Assembly: GCF_018380615.1 (NCBI RefSeq) | Contig: NZ_JAGYVZ010000014.1 | Coordinates: 96,303-160,302, forward strand | Direction: 5' to 3' | Length of the DNA: 64,000 bases | Origin: Flavobacterium psychroterrae | GTDB taxonomy: Bacteria > Bacteroidota > Bacteroidia > Flavobacteriales > Flavobacteriaceae | Notes under the pieces: generated by a model | The model's input: only the letters and a program-made list of their open reading frames with translations | The model's database searches: none | Told to the model about the DNA's origin: nothing | In this document: positions 33,901 through 43,238 of the stretch, piece after piece | Numbering within the stretch: the stretch's first letter is position 1 | How the letters are laid out: each line of letters starts with the position of its first letter | Program-made: the position numbers and the translations under genes

Positions 33901-35646
33901 ATGAAATTATTATATTCTTATATAATCAAACACAAAATGCTCTTGCTTTTTGCGTTGATTATGGCCTCTATAAACATTTGTTTCAGCTTATCAGACTCTA
34001 TTATTACCGGTAAATTAATGCAGGATTGTGGTGTTGGTTTGCATAAATATGAAGGAAATGAAATAGGATTCATCAAATCTTTATCTTTCTGGCTTGGACT
34101 TTCGCTTGGTGCCGCGATGATTTCAAGAATTACCAAAAACTTTCAGGATTATTTTACTAATGTCGTGATTCAGCGTACAGGAGCACAAATGTATACTGAC
34201 GGAATCAAAAAATCACTTGATTTACCTTACGCAGAATTCGAAGACCAACGAAGCGGTGAAACTTTAAGTAAATTGACGAAAGTCCGTTCTGATTCTGAAA
34301 AATTAATAACGCTTTCTATCTCTTTAATTTTTCAAACCATTATCGGTTTTATATTCGTAATTGTTTACGTTGCCAGAATCGATTATCGTATTTCGCTTAT
34401 CTTTTTAGTAACTGCTCCTATTATCGCTTTAATCAGTTCGTATTTAGGTAAAAAGATTAAAGTCGTTTCTCGAAAAATCGTAAATCAAACAAATGCACTG
34501 GCTGGTTCTACAACCGAAAGTTTAAGAAACATTGAATTGGTGAAAAGTCTTGGATTAACGTATCAGGAAGAAAAACGTCTAAACTTAAACACCTTTAAAA
34601 TTCTACAACTCGAATTGGAGAAAATCCGTTTTATCAGAAGTTTGAGTTTTATTCAGGGAACAACTGTTCACTTTTTAAGAACTTGTGTCGTTTTTACTTT
34701 ATACTATTTCTTGTTTGGACAAAAAATAATCGTGGGTGATTTATTGACGATGGTATTTTTTACTTTCTTTATTTTTGGACCTTTACAGGAATTAGGAAAT
34801 TTCATTATTGCTTTGAATGAAACCAAAGTGTCAATGGAAAACTTCAAAACTTTATTGAGCGCTCCAAAAGAATTTCGTCCAAAAACACCTAAACATGTTG
34901 GAGCAATTCGATCTTTACTTTTTTCGGATGTAAGTTTCAAGCACAAAACTGCCAAATTTAAAGCAGTAGAAAATATCAATTTTGAAATTAAACAAGGTGA
35001 AACAGTAGCATTTGTTGGTCCATCCGGTTCGGGGAAAACAACATTGGTGAAACTATTAGTTGGATTGTACACGCCGGCAGAAGGTCAGGTTCTTTATAAT
35101 GACATAGATTCTACCGAAATTGATTTGCTGGATTTAAGAAAACAATTGGGATTTGTTACTCAGGACGCACAATTATTCTCGGGAACAATTCGCGAGAATT
35201 TATTGTTTGTGAGACCAAATGCAACTGATGAAGATTTATATGATGCCCTTAAAAAAGCGAGTTGTGAAAAATTATTACAACGTGCTGAAGATGGTCTAAA
35301 CACGACAATTGGCGAAGGCGGAATTAAAGTTTCCGGCGGTGAAAAACAACGTTTGTCAATCGCCAGAGCCATTTTAAGAAATCCGAATTTATTGATTTTT
35401 GATGAAGCAACTTCTGCTTTAGATTCTATTACCGAAGAGGAAATTAATGCTACTATTAGAAATATATCTGATCAAAACAGGATTACGGTTTTAATCGCCC
35501 ATAGATTATCAACCGTTTTACACGCCGATAAAATCTTTGTTCTTGAACAAGGTAAAATTATTGAATCCGGTAAACATGAGGATTTGATTGTTGAAAAAGG
35601 TTTGTATTACGCTATGTGGCGTCAGCAAATTGGTGAGCGTAAGTAA
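33901..35646 (+). CDS. ABC exporter, fused permease and ATPase (half-transporter)
   Basis: This is a 581-residue protein. An N-terminal six-helix membrane domain (about 1-310) is followed by an ATPase with Walker A VGPSGSGKTT, Q-loop FVTQDAQLF, signature VSGGEKQRLSIARA, Walker B LLIFDEATSALD and H-loop IAHRLST. It is an MsbA/BmrA-type exporter that acts as a dimer. It is monocistronic and its substrate is unknown. No peptidase domain is present, so it is not a PCAT-type peptide exporter. Confidence 0.93.
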   Translation: MKLLYSYIIKHKMLLLFALIMASINICFSLSDSIITGKLMQDCGVGLHKYEGNEIGFIKSLSFWLGLSLGAAMISRITKNFQDYFTNVVIQRTGAQMYTDGIKKSLDLPYAEFEDQRSGETLSKLTKVRSDSEKLITLSISLIFQTIIGFIFVIVYVARIDYRISLIFLVTAPIIALISSYLGKKIKVVSRKIVNQTNALAGSTTESLRNIELVKSLGLTYQEEKRLNLNTFKILQLELEKIRFIRSLSFIQGTTVHFLRTCVVFTLYYFLFGQKIIVGDLLTMVFFTFFIFGPLQELGNFIIALNETKVSMENFKTLLSAPKEFRPKTPKHVGAIRSLLFSDVSFKHKTAKFKAVENINFEIKQGETVAFVGPSGSGKTTLVKLLVGLYTPAEGQVLYNDIDSTEIDLLDLRKQLGFVTQDAQLFSGTIRENLLFVRPNATDEDLYDALKKASCEKLLQRAEDGLNTTIGEGGIKVSGGEKQRLSIARAILRNPNLLIFDEATSALDSITEEEINATIRNISDQNRITVLIAHRLSTVLHADKIFVLEQGKIIESGKHEDLIVEKGLYYAMWRQQIGERK

Positions 35647-35751
35647 GTTTTTTTTAATCTCGCAAAGTCGCGAAGTCGCAAAGTTTTTTTATATGCTTTG
35701 CGACTTTTCTTTTTTATAAGTCTTTTGAAATTGAACATTATAAATAAAAAA

Positions 35752-35782
35752 TCGCGCAAAGACGCAGAGGCGCAAAGTTTTT
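35752..35782. repeat. 31-bp inverted repeat, left of GxxExxY gene
   Basis: This 31-mer (start TCGCGCAAAGACGCAGAGG) is the reverse complement of 36242-36272 with one mismatch. A further block at about 35680-35708 (ATATGCTTTGCGACTTTT) pairs with about 36222-36250. Repeats of the CGCAAAG type are dispersed in flavobacterial genomes. Confidence 0.8.
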
Positions 35783-35797
35783 ACTCTTTAAATTTCT

Positions 35798-36175
35798 TTA
35801 AAGATTATTGACAATTCTTGTAATACCAAATTTAATCAAAGGAACATTAAAATTTATCAGCAATCCTAATTTGATTTTTGTAATTTTTAAGTATGTCATA
35901 ATTTGTTTAGCATGAACTTCTGTTATTTTTTCAATTGATTTTATTTCTAGGATTAATTTATTTTCAATAATTAGATCCGTTCGAAAACCAATATCAAGTT
36001 TTAATTCATCCCAAATAACCGGAAGTGGTTTTTGCCTTTCGACAAATAGCCCTTTTTTAGTTAATTCGTAATATAGAATTGCTTCATAAACTGATTCTAA
36101 CAAACCGGGACCAAGTTTTACATGCATTTTGTAGCAGATATCAACTACAATAGCTGAAAGTTCATTTTCGTTCAT
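35798..36175 (-). CDS. GxxExxY protein
   Basis: This 125-residue protein carries the family motif GPGLLESVYEAIL (GxxExxY at about 22-28), then VERQKPLPV, the Asp of GFRTDLIIENKLILEIKS and a Lys pair, the pattern of the PDDEXK_3 family of putative nucleases. The family has no known cellular role. It is enclosed by a 31-bp inverted repeat (35752-35782 / 36242-36272), which suggests a small mobile or duplicated cassette. Confidence 0.9.
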   Translation of the reverse strand: MNENELSAIVVDICYKMHVKLGPGLLESVYEAILYYELTKKGLFVERQKPLPVIWDELKLDIGFRTDLIIENKLILEIKSIEKITEVHAKQIMTYLKITKIKLGLLINFNVPLIKFGITRIVNNL

Positions 36176-36241
36176 ACTTAAAAATTAAAGTATAAACTTA
36201 CAAAAATTAAATTACTTAAATAAAAAAGTCGCAAAGCATAT

Positions 36242-36272
36242 AAAAACTTTGCGACTCTGCGTCTTTGCGCGA
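36242..36272. repeat. 31-bp inverted repeat, right of GxxExxY gene
   Basis: Reverse complement, with one mismatch, of 35752-35782. It lies 13 bp beyond the alaS stop, between alaS and the GxxExxY gene. Confidence 0.8.
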
Positions 36273-36284
36273 AATATAAAAAAC

Positions 36285-38921
36285 TTACTTCACAAAATCA
36301 ACTGCGTGAACCAAAGCCTCAGCAATTCCAACAGCATTTTTTCCTTTTCCGGATGCGAAGAAAGGCTGTCCTCCTCCATTTCCTTCAATATATTTACCTA
36401 ATTCCTTGATAACAGCATTTGCATTTAAGCTTTTGCTTGCTACCAATTCTTTAGAGATGTAACAGTGAATGTTTGGCAAACCATCTTCTATTGAAGCTAA
36501 AAACACAAACGAATCTGGTTTTGAACTTCCTAAAGCGGAAGCCAAATCTTTTGTCGAAGCCATGCTTAAATCTACTTGTTTTGCAAGGAAATTAATTCCG
36601 TTAACTTCTTGGAAATCTTTCTCTAATTCTATTTTTAAAGCATTTACTTTTTCTTTAAGTAATTGCTCGATTTGCTTTTTTAATTTTGCATTATCATCTT
36701 GTAAAGAAGCTACAGATTTTAAAATATCCTGTGGATTTTTTAATGTCTCTTTTATTTCAGATAAAGTATTCTCCTGATTTTTATAGAAATCTTTTACTGC
36801 ATCACCTGTAATTGCCTCAATACGACGAATTCCGGCCGCTACTGCTCCTTCAGAAATGATTTTGAAATGCCAGATTTCTGCTGTGTTTTTCACGTGAATT
36901 CCACCGCAAAGTTCTTTACTGTCACCAAATTCAATCATACGAACATTATCTCCGTATTTCTCTCCAAATAAAGCCATTGCACCTTTATCTAATGCTTCTT
37001 TAATCGGAATATTTCTGTGTTCTACCAAATTTAATTGTGCTTCAATTTGCGCATTTACACTTGCTTCAACCTGACGTAATTCATCCTCTGAAACTTTAGA
37101 AAAATGCGAAAAGTCAAAACGCAAATAGTTCGGATTTACCAATGAACCTTTTTGCTCTACGTGAGTTCCAAGAAGGTTTCTCAAAGCCAAATGCATTAAG
37201 TGCGTAGCAGAGTGATTTTTAGAAGTTGATGTTCTTAAATCGGTATTTACTTTTGCTGTAAAACCAACTTCAATATTTTCAGGTAATTGTTTTGCGAAAT
37301 GCAAAATCAAATTATTCTCCTTTTTAGTATCGATGATTTCAATCGTTTCGTTTGCAGAAACTAATGTTCCTTTATCACCCACTTGTCCTCCACCTTCCGG
37401 ATAGAATGGTGTGTTGTCTAAAACGATTTGGTATAGAATTCCGTCTTTCTTAGAATCTACTTTACGAATTCTGGTAATTTTTACGTCATTTTCTACTTTG
37501 TCATAACCTACAAATGTTTCAACATTTCCTGGAATCAAAACTGTCCAGTCTTCTGTTGAAACTTCTGATGCTGCACGTGAACGATTTTTTTGTTCCTGCA
37601 TTGATGCATCAAATTCCGGCTCATTAAGGGACATTCCTTTTTCTTTCAGGATCAAAGCTGTTAAATCTTTCGGGAAACCGAAAGTATCGTACAATTCAAA
37701 TGCTTTTGCTCCGGAAACTTCTGAACCTTTAGTTTGTGCAATTACATTATCTAACAATTGTAATCCCTGATCAAGAGTTCTTAAGAATGAGGCTTCTTCT
37801 TCACGAATAACATTGGTAACAAATTGTTGCTGTAATTTGATTTCAGGGAAAAATTCTCCCATTTGGTTTGCTAAAACTTCTACCAATTTATTGATAAAAG
37901 GCTCTTTTGTATTAAGGAAGGTAAATCCGTAACGAATTGCACGACGCAAAATTCTACGTATTACATAACCAGCTCCGGTGTTTGATGGCAATTGCCCATC
38001 TGCAATTGCAAAAGCAACGGCACGAACGTGATCTACAATTACACGAATTGCAATATTGGTTTTATTTTGTTCTTCACTAATGTTTTTAATTTCATTAGAT
38101 GTATATGTAAATCCTGTAATTTGTTCTATTTTCTCAATAAGCGGTGTAAAAACATCGGTATCATAATTAGATGTTTTTCCTTGTAAAGCCATACACAAAC
38201 GCTCAAATCCCATTCCGGTATCAACGTGTTGTGCAGGAAGTTTCTCTAAAGATCCATCCGCTTTACGGTTGAATTCCATGAATACATTATTCCAGATTTC
38301 AACTACTTGTGCGTGATCGTTATTTACTAAACTTTTACCTGAAACTTGTGCTTTTTCTTCTTCTGAACGTAAATCAACGTGAATTTCAGAACAAGGTCCG
38401 CATGGTCCCTGATCTCCCATTTCCCAAAAATTATCTTTTTTATTTCCAAGAATAATTCGGTCTTCATCGATTAATGTTTTCCAGATATCCCAAGCTTCCT
38501 GATCAAACGGAACATTATCTTCTTTGCTTCCTTCAAAAACAGAAACATAAAGGTTTTCCTTTGGAATTTTATAAACTTCTGTCAATAAAGTCCAAGCCCA
38601 ATTGATTGCTTCTTTTTTGAAATAATCGCCAAAAGACCAGTTTCCTAACATTTCAAACATGGTATGGTGATAAGTATCAAACCCAACATCTTCAAGATCA
38701 TTATGTTTTCCTGAAACACGAAGACATTTTTGCGTATCGGCTATTCTTTTACTTTTTGGAGTTCCGTTTCCTAAAAAATATTCTTTAAACTGGGCCATTC
38801 CCGAGTTATTGAACATAAGAGTTGGATCGTCCTTAAGAACGATAGGTGCAGATGGAACAATTAAATGTCCGTTGCTTTTAAAAAAGTCTAAAAATTGTTT
38901 ACGTACGTCTTGTGATTTCAT
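36285..38921 (-). CDS. alaS: Alanyl-tRNA synthetase
   Basis: This 878-residue AlaRS has a class II catalytic core with KSQDVRKQFLDFFKSNGH and FNNSGMAQFKEYFLG, an editing domain with HSATHLMHLALR and the zinc motif CGGIHV, and a C-terminal C-Ala domain with GGGGQP-like NGGGQPFFASGKG. It charges tRNA-Ala. The ATG at 38921 gives the usual N-terminus; the longer frame adds 11 unlikely residues. It is monocistronic. Confidence 0.96.
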   Translation of the reverse strand: MKSQDVRKQFLDFFKSNGHLIVPSAPIVLKDDPTLMFNNSGMAQFKEYFLGNGTPKSKRIADTQKCLRVSGKHNDLEDVGFDTYHHTMFEMLGNWSFGDYFKKEAINWAWTLLTEVYKIPKENLYVSVFEGSKEDNVPFDQEAWDIWKTLIDEDRIILGNKKDNFWEMGDQGPCGPCSEIHVDLRSEEEKAQVSGKSLVNNDHAQVVEIWNNVFMEFNRKADGSLEKLPAQHVDTGMGFERLCMALQGKTSNYDTDVFTPLIEKIEQITGFTYTSNEIKNISEEQNKTNIAIRVIVDHVRAVAFAIADGQLPSNTGAGYVIRRILRRAIRYGFTFLNTKEPFINKLVEVLANQMGEFFPEIKLQQQFVTNVIREEEASFLRTLDQGLQLLDNVIAQTKGSEVSGAKAFELYDTFGFPKDLTALILKEKGMSLNEPEFDASMQEQKNRSRAASEVSTEDWTVLIPGNVETFVGYDKVENDVKITRIRKVDSKKDGILYQIVLDNTPFYPEGGGQVGDKGTLVSANETIEIIDTKKENNLILHFAKQLPENIEVGFTAKVNTDLRTSTSKNHSATHLMHLALRNLLGTHVEQKGSLVNPNYLRFDFSHFSKVSEDELRQVEASVNAQIEAQLNLVEHRNIPIKEALDKGAMALFGEKYGDNVRMIEFGDSKELCGGIHVKNTAEIWHFKIISEGAVAAGIRRIEAITGDAVKDFYKNQENTLSEIKETLKNPQDILKSVASLQDDNAKLKKQIEQLLKEKVNALKIELEKDFQEVNGINFLAKQVDLSMASTKDLASALGSSKPDSFVFLASIEDGLPNIHCYISKELVASKSLNANAVIKELGKYIEGNGGGQPFFASGKGKNAVGIAEALVHAVDFVK

Positions 38922-38941
38922 ATTTATTAATGTGACAATTT

Positions 38942-39074
38942 GATAATGTGTCAATTAGAAAATTACTTAATATTTCAATTTGATAATCTGATAATTTAAA
39001 ATAAAAAACTTACGGCTTTAAACAATAAATCTCCTACTTAATACATTATCTAATTATCTAATTGACACATTATC
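38942..39074. repeat. Long-range inverted repeat before alaS (17-bp arms)
   Basis: GATAATGTGTCAATTAG (38942-38958) pairs exactly with CTAATTGACACATTATC (39058-39074), separated by 99 bp that contain further TAATTATCTAATT words. It lies in the divergent region between alaS and the M23 peptidase gene. No gene is seen inside. Confidence 0.7.
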
Positions 39075-39176
39075 TAATTGATTTATTCTTGAAAAAAGCT
39101 TCGAACAACTGAAACATTTATTAAATTTGTTCGACTAACTTATTTTACAAGCTGCAAAAATAGGGTATTTTAAAAT

Positions 39177-40154
39177 ATGGCGAAAGTAAAATATTATTAC
39201 GACTCAGAAAATCTGGCTTATACAAAAATAAAAACCAGAAAAAGAATCAAAATCGGTTACGCATTACTGTTTTTGCTGGCTTCGGCGTTATTTGGTTTTT
39301 TAGTTTTTGTGCTTTTAATCAATACTCCTTATTTCGAAACTCTAAAAGATCGTTTACAAGCGCGCGAAATTGAGAATTTGAAATTGCAATATTCGATTTT
39401 GAACAAAAAAATGGATGAAATTGATGATGTAACAGACGCTTTAGAAAACCGGGACAACAATATTTACAGGGTTTATTTTAATAAAACTGAAATTCCGGAT
39501 TCTATCAGAAAAGCCGGTTTTAGAGATCCTAAACGATATAAGGATTTAGAAGGTTATAATAACTCAAAATTGGTTTTAAATACCACAAAACGAATTGACC
39601 GATTATCAAAAGAATTAGCGATTCAATCTCAATCATTAGATGAAATTTTGAAATTAGCGAGCGTAAAAGGCAACTTATTATTAGCGATTCCGGCAATTCA
39701 GCCTGTTAGAAATGAAAATTTAAAACGAATGGCTTCTGGTTTTGGATATCGAACTGATCCTTTCACGAAAGTGCGAAAAATGCATAACGGAATGGATTTT
39801 ACTGCCAATACAGGTTCACCGGTTTATGCCACAGGTGATGGCGTTGTAGAAAGAGCAGATGCGGCGGCTTCTGGATTTGGAAATCATGTCGTGATCAGGC
39901 ACGGTTTTGGATACGAAAGTTTGTACGCGCATTTAAGCAAATACAATTGCAGAGCGGGTCAGCATGTAAAACGAGGCGATGTAATTGGCTATGTGGGAAG
40001 TACCGGAAGATCCGAAGGTCCGCATTGTCATTACGAAGTTCATAAAGACGGAAAAGTCGTAAACCCGTTGAATTTTTATTATGGAAATATCTCGGCGGAA
40101 GAATATGTCGCAATTTCACAAATGGCGAACCAGGAAAACCAGTCATTAGATTAA
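39177..40154 (+). CDS. M23-family murein endopeptidase, membrane-anchored
   Basis: This 325-residue protein has a helix at about 26-50, a coiled-coil-like stalk (55-175) and a LytM/M23 domain with MHNGMDFT (first zinc His and Asp), the helper His in YESLYAHL, and PHCHYEVHKDG (HxH). All catalytic residues are kept. It should cut peptidoglycan cross-links at cell growth or division. It is followed 48 bp later by a MerR-type gene. Confidence 0.93.
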   Translation: MAKVKYYYDSENLAYTKIKTRKRIKIGYALLFLLASALFGFLVFVLLINTPYFETLKDRLQAREIENLKLQYSILNKKMDEIDDVTDALENRDNNIYRVYFNKTEIPDSIRKAGFRDPKRYKDLEGYNNSKLVLNTTKRIDRLSKELAIQSQSLDEILKLASVKGNLLLAIPAIQPVRNENLKRMASGFGYRTDPFTKVRKMHNGMDFTANTGSPVYATGDGVVERADAAASGFGNHVVIRHGFGYESLYAHLSKYNCRAGQHVKRGDVIGYVGSTGRSEGPHCHYEVHKDGKVVNPLNFYYGNISAEEYVAISQMANQENQSLD

Positions 40155-40202
40155 TCCTCCAAAAAGTTGTATTTTTGGAATAAAAACAGAAAATTACAAA
40201 TC

Positions 40203-40535
40203 ATGCATATTGAGCTTTCAAAAGATAAAAGGTATTATAGCATTGGCGAAGTTGCCAAAGCTTTTAATGTCAATGCATCGTTGATTCGGTTTTGGGATAG
40301 TGAATTTGATATCCTAAAACCAAAAAAGAATGCCAAAGGCAACAGAATGTTTACGCCGGAAGATATTACCAACCTGCAATTGATTTATCATTTAGTTAAA
40401 GAAAGAGGTTTTACACTTGATGGCGCCAGAACACATTTGAAAGAAGGACAAAAGAAAACATTAGATAAATTCGAAATAATACGTAAATTAGAGACGATAA
40501 AATCACAATTAAACGAAATTAAAAACGAATTATAA
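40203..40535 (+). CDS. MerR-family transcriptional regulator
   Basis: This 110-residue protein starts at the ATG at 40203. The HTH_1/MerR N-terminus YYSIGEVAKAFNVNASLIRFWDSEFDILKPKKNAKGNRMFTPEDI is clear. A short coiled-coil C-terminus (KFEIIRKLETIKSQLNEIKNEL) serves for dimerisation. There is no metal-binding Cys region. The gene is a common partner of the M23 peptidase in Bacteroidota; its regulon is unknown. Confidence 0.9.
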   Translation: MHIELSKDKRYYSIGEVAKAFNVNASLIRFWDSEFDILKPKKNAKGNRMFTPEDITNLQLIYHLVKERGFTLDGARTHLKEGQKKTLDKFEIIRKLETIKSQLNEIKNEL

Positions 40536-40579
40536 TATATTTATTACATAATTTAGAACAAACTTAAATCAAAACAGAT

Positions 40580-41161
40580 ATGAAAAAATGGTTAATCCCC
40601 GTAGGAATTATTATAGCACTTATTGCTATTATTGCTTTTTGGTCAATTGGAATTAAAAATACTGGTTTGCAAAAAAATCAAGCAGTTAATAAAGAATGGG
40701 GAAATGTACAAACAGCATACCAAAGACGTAATGATCTAATTCCAAACTTAGTTAATACGGTTAAAGGAACTGCTGATTTTGAAAAATCAACTTTAACAGC
40801 AGTTATTGAAGCTCGTGCAAAAGCTACATCTATAACTATTGACCCAAGCAATGTAACTCCTGAGCAATTAGCGCAATTTAATCAGGCTCAAAGCGGAGTA
40901 TCATCTTCTTTATCAAGATTATTAGTTTCTGTAGAACAATATCCAACGTTAAAAGCAAATGAAAGTTTCCTGAAATTACAAGATGAATTGGCTAGTACAG
41001 AAAATCAAATTTTAACAGGCAGAACTCGTTTTAATGAAGCTGTTCAGGATTATAATGGTTATATCCTTGCTATTCCAAACAATTGGTTCTTAAGTTATAA
41101 AGAAAAACCATACTTTGAAGCTGTTGCAGGTGCTGATAAACCAGTAGAAGTAAAATTCTAA
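40580..41161 (+). CDS. LemA-family protein
   Basis: This 193-residue protein has an N-terminal membrane helix (3-24) and a helical LemA domain with VQTAYQRRNDLIPNLVNTVKGTADFEKSTLTAVIEARAKA. The family is associated with TPM-domain proteins, as here, and with envelope stress; biochemical function is unsettled. It begins a run of three co-directional genes with the two TPM genes. Confidence 0.93.
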   Translation: MKKWLIPVGIIIALIAIIAFWSIGIKNTGLQKNQAVNKEWGNVQTAYQRRNDLIPNLVNTVKGTADFEKSTLTAVIEARAKATSITIDPSNVTPEQLAQFNQAQSGVSSSLSRLLVSVEQYPTLKANESFLKLQDELASTENQILTGRTRFNEAVQDYNGYILAIPNNWFLSYKEKPYFEAVAGADKPVEVKF

Positions 41162-41231
41162 AAATAAAATTTTTGATTGACGATTTCTGATTTAATCTGA
41201 AGTCTGAAATCTGAACTCTAAAATAATTTCA

Positions 41232-41669
41232 ATGTCAAAAGTAGAAGATTTTTTGTCCAAAGAAGAAGAACAAGATATTGTTGAAGCTATTCGCGTAGCC
41301 GAAAAAAATACTTCTGGCGAAATTAGAGTACATATAGAACAAACAACTTCTAAAGTTCCTTTTGACAGGGCTTTAGAAGTTTTTTATGAATTAAATATGA
41401 ATGAAACCCAACTTCAGAATGGGGTTTTGTTTTACTTTGCTGTAGCCGATAAAACATTTGCTATTTGTGGAGACAAAGGCATAAATGATGTCGTGGCATC
41501 AGATTTTTGGGATTGCACGAAAGACATTATGGTAAATCACTTTAAATCAGGAAATTTTAAACAAGGCATTGTTGATGGTATTCTAAATGCCGGCGAACAA
41601 TTAAAAAAATATTTTCCGGGATTTGAAGGCGATACCAACGAATTATCAAACGAAATATCAAAAGGTTAA
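41232..41669 (+). CDS. TPM-domain protein (soluble)
   Basis: This is a 145-residue TPM_phosphatase-domain protein, with EDFLSKEEEQDIVEAIRVAEKNTSGEIRVHIE and LFYFAVADKTFAICGDKGINDVVASDFW. It has no signal peptide. It lies between LemA and the secreted TPM protein, with 1 bp to the next start. TPM domains bind divalent metals and act in photosystem or respiratory complex maintenance in other phyla; here the role is unknown. Confidence 0.9.
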   Translation: MSKVEDFLSKEEEQDIVEAIRVAEKNTSGEIRVHIEQTTSKVPFDRALEVFYELNMNETQLQNGVLFYFAVADKTFAICGDKGINDVVASDFWDCTKDIMVNHFKSGNFKQGIVDGILNAGEQLKKYFPGFEGDTNELSNEISKG

Positions 41670-42500
41670 ATGATGAAAGATTCCAAAAATAAGATCACAA
41701 ATTCCTCAAGAATTTTTCAGTTTACTTTTTTGCTATTATTGTTTTTTACTTGTAATTCTATTTTTGCACAGTTTACAATTCCTGAAAAACCGAGTTTTCA
41801 AACTTCTGTTTATGATTATGCGAATGTTTTAAGCGCATCTGAAAAAGCACAGCTTGAAGAAAAACTAATTCGGTATTCTGATTCTACTACAACTCAAATT
41901 GTAGTGATTACAATAGAAAGTTTAAAAGGTGAAGATGTTTCTCAATTGGCAACTAAATGGGGACAAACCTGGGGAATTGGCGGAACAAAACAAGATGATA
42001 ATGGTGTAATTATTTTATTGGCCAAAGCCGAAAAGAAAATTGCCATTAATCCCGGATACGGAGTTGAAGATCGTTTGACTGCCGGAATTGGCGGAACAAT
42101 AATCAGAAATATTATTATTCCGGAATTTAAAACAGGAAGTTTTTATAACGGACTTGACAAAGGAACAGATGCCATAATTGATGTTTTTAAAGGAAAGTTC
42201 AAAGGAGAGCGTAAGCAAGCCAAAGGAAATAGCTTTCCTATAATTCCGTTAATTGTTATTGTTGTAATTGTATTAATTTTGCTGTCCAGAAATAAAGGCG
42301 GCGGAGGAAATTCAGGTAATAATAGCGGCGGAGGTCCAAGCCTGCTCGATGTGATTCTTTTAAGTAGTCTTGGAAGAAGCGGCGGAAGTGGATTTGGCGG
42401 CGGAGGTTTTGGTGGCGGATCATCCGGTGGTGGCGGTGGCTTTGGAGGAGGTTTTGGCGGAGGCGGATTCTCTGGAGGAGGTTCAAGCGGGGGCTGGTAA
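41670..42500 (+). CDS. TPM-domain protein with Gly-rich C-terminus (YgcG type)
   Basis: This 276-residue protein has a signal peptide (about 1-35, cleavage after IFAQ), a TPM domain (48-175; ANVLSASEKAQLEEKLIRYSD, IVVITIESLKGE), a membrane helix (about 188-206) and a 65-residue Gly/Ser tail (GGGFGGGSSGGGGG). This is the common YgcG-type layout paired with LemA. Three-gene operon. Confidence 0.92.
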   Translation: MMKDSKNKITNSSRIFQFTFLLLLFFTCNSIFAQFTIPEKPSFQTSVYDYANVLSASEKAQLEEKLIRYSDSTTTQIVVITIESLKGEDVSQLATKWGQTWGIGGTKQDDNGVIILLAKAEKKIAINPGYGVEDRLTAGIGGTIIRNIIIPEFKTGSFYNGLDKGTDAIIDVFKGKFKGERKQAKGNSFPIIPLIVIVVIVLILLSRNKGGGGNSGNNSGGGPSLLDVILLSSLGRSGGSGFGGGGFGGGSSGGGGGFGGGFGGGGFSGGGSSGGW

Positions 42501-42577
42501 AAAACAGTATTCAGTTTTCAATCTCAGTCTCAGTTAAAATTCATAATTAATAATTTACAATTCATAATTAAATATAG

Positions 42578-42991
42578 ATGTTATCACATAAAGCAAAATA
42601 CGCCCTTAAGGCCTTACTTTATTTAGCACAACAAGACGAAAATCACATTTCTAGAACTATAGAAATTGCTGAGGGAGCTAATATTCCTAAAAAGTTTTTA
42701 GAGCAAATTTTATTAGATCTAAAACGCGGACGTTTTGTAAGCAGTAAGCAGGGAAAATTTGGCGGATATTATTTGATACGCTCAAAAAACGATATTACCC
42801 TGGCAGAAATTCACCGTTTATTTGATGGTGCAATTGCGCTTTTACCATGTGCTTCGTTAAACTTTTACGAACCATGTTCAGATTGTAAAACTGAGGAAGA
42901 ATGCAGCTTAAGACACGGTTTAATGATCATTCGTGATGAAACTCTTAAAGCGATGCAAGGTATTACAATCGCCTCACTTGTAAAGAAATAA
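42578..42991 (+). CDS. Rrf2-family transcriptional regulator (CymR/IscR-like)
   Basis: This 137-residue protein has the Rrf2 winged helix (KAKYALKALLYLAQQ, EGANIPKKFLEQILLDLKRGRFVSSKQGKFGGYYL) and a Cys cluster (PCASLNFYEPCSDCKTEEEC) at about 92-111, which in IscR/NsrR relatives holds an iron-sulfur cluster. The downstream gene is a short peptide rich in Met and Cys at its end, followed by a TonB receptor, so cysteine or sulfur status is a likely signal. Confidence 0.9.
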   Translation: MLSHKAKYALKALLYLAQQDENHISRTIEIAEGANIPKKFLEQILLDLKRGRFVSSKQGKFGGYYLIRSKNDITLAEIHRLFDGAIALLPCASLNFYEPCSDCKTEEECSLRHGLMIIRDETLKAMQGITIASLVKK

Positions 42992-43004
42992 AAAAATATT
43001 TCCT

Positions 43005-43040
43005 AATTCCTAGTAAATCTATAGAATTTACATATATTTG
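43005..43040 (+). promoter_or_regulatory. Promoter and candidate Rrf2 operator before the short peptide
   Basis: TATATTTG at 43033-43040 is a perfect -7 box. Upstream, AATTCCTAG (43005-43013) and CTATAGAATT (43019-43028) make an imperfect palindrome that covers the expected -33 position. It lies right after the Rrf2 gene, so control by that protein is a fair guess. Confidence 0.6.
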
Positions 43041-43077
43041 CAAAAAAACCGACAACCATTTACAAAATTTCAACTCT

Positions 43078-43191
43078 ATGAAAGTAAATTACAATCGATC
43101 AGATGTATCGAAAAATCTTTTGCAAAAAAACCAAAATAGTCAATTCTCTACTTTAAAAAACAATTCTTCTATGATGTGTATGTGCTGGTAA
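43078..43191 (+). CDS. 37-residue leader peptide ending MMCMCW
   Basis: A short frame, ATG at 43078 to TAA at 43191, 47 bp before the TonB receptor start. The end NNSSMMCMCW has two Cys, three Met and a final Trp; the rest is polar. A perfect -7 box lies 37 bp upstream of the ATG. Cys-rich leader peptides upstream of sulfur genes in other bacteria control translation by ribosome stalling at low cysteine, and the position next to an Rrf2 regulator fits. A secreted or structural peptide is less likely because no signal sequence is seen. Confidence 0.75.
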   Translation: MKVNYNRSDVSKNLLQKNQNSQFSTLKNNSSMMCMCW

Positions 43192-43238
43192 AAAAAATTT
43201 AATTTAAATTCTACTAATCACATATACTTACTATAAAA

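Noticed and set aside
33901..35646. ABC exporter as transporter for the Gly-Gly peptide
   Set aside because: It lies 25 kb away, has no C39 peptidase domain, and the peptide operon has its own MATE exporter.
42256..42486. Arg-rich frame on the minus strand opposite the Gly-rich TPM tail
   Set aside because: It is the shadow of the Gly/Ser repeats on the coding strand.
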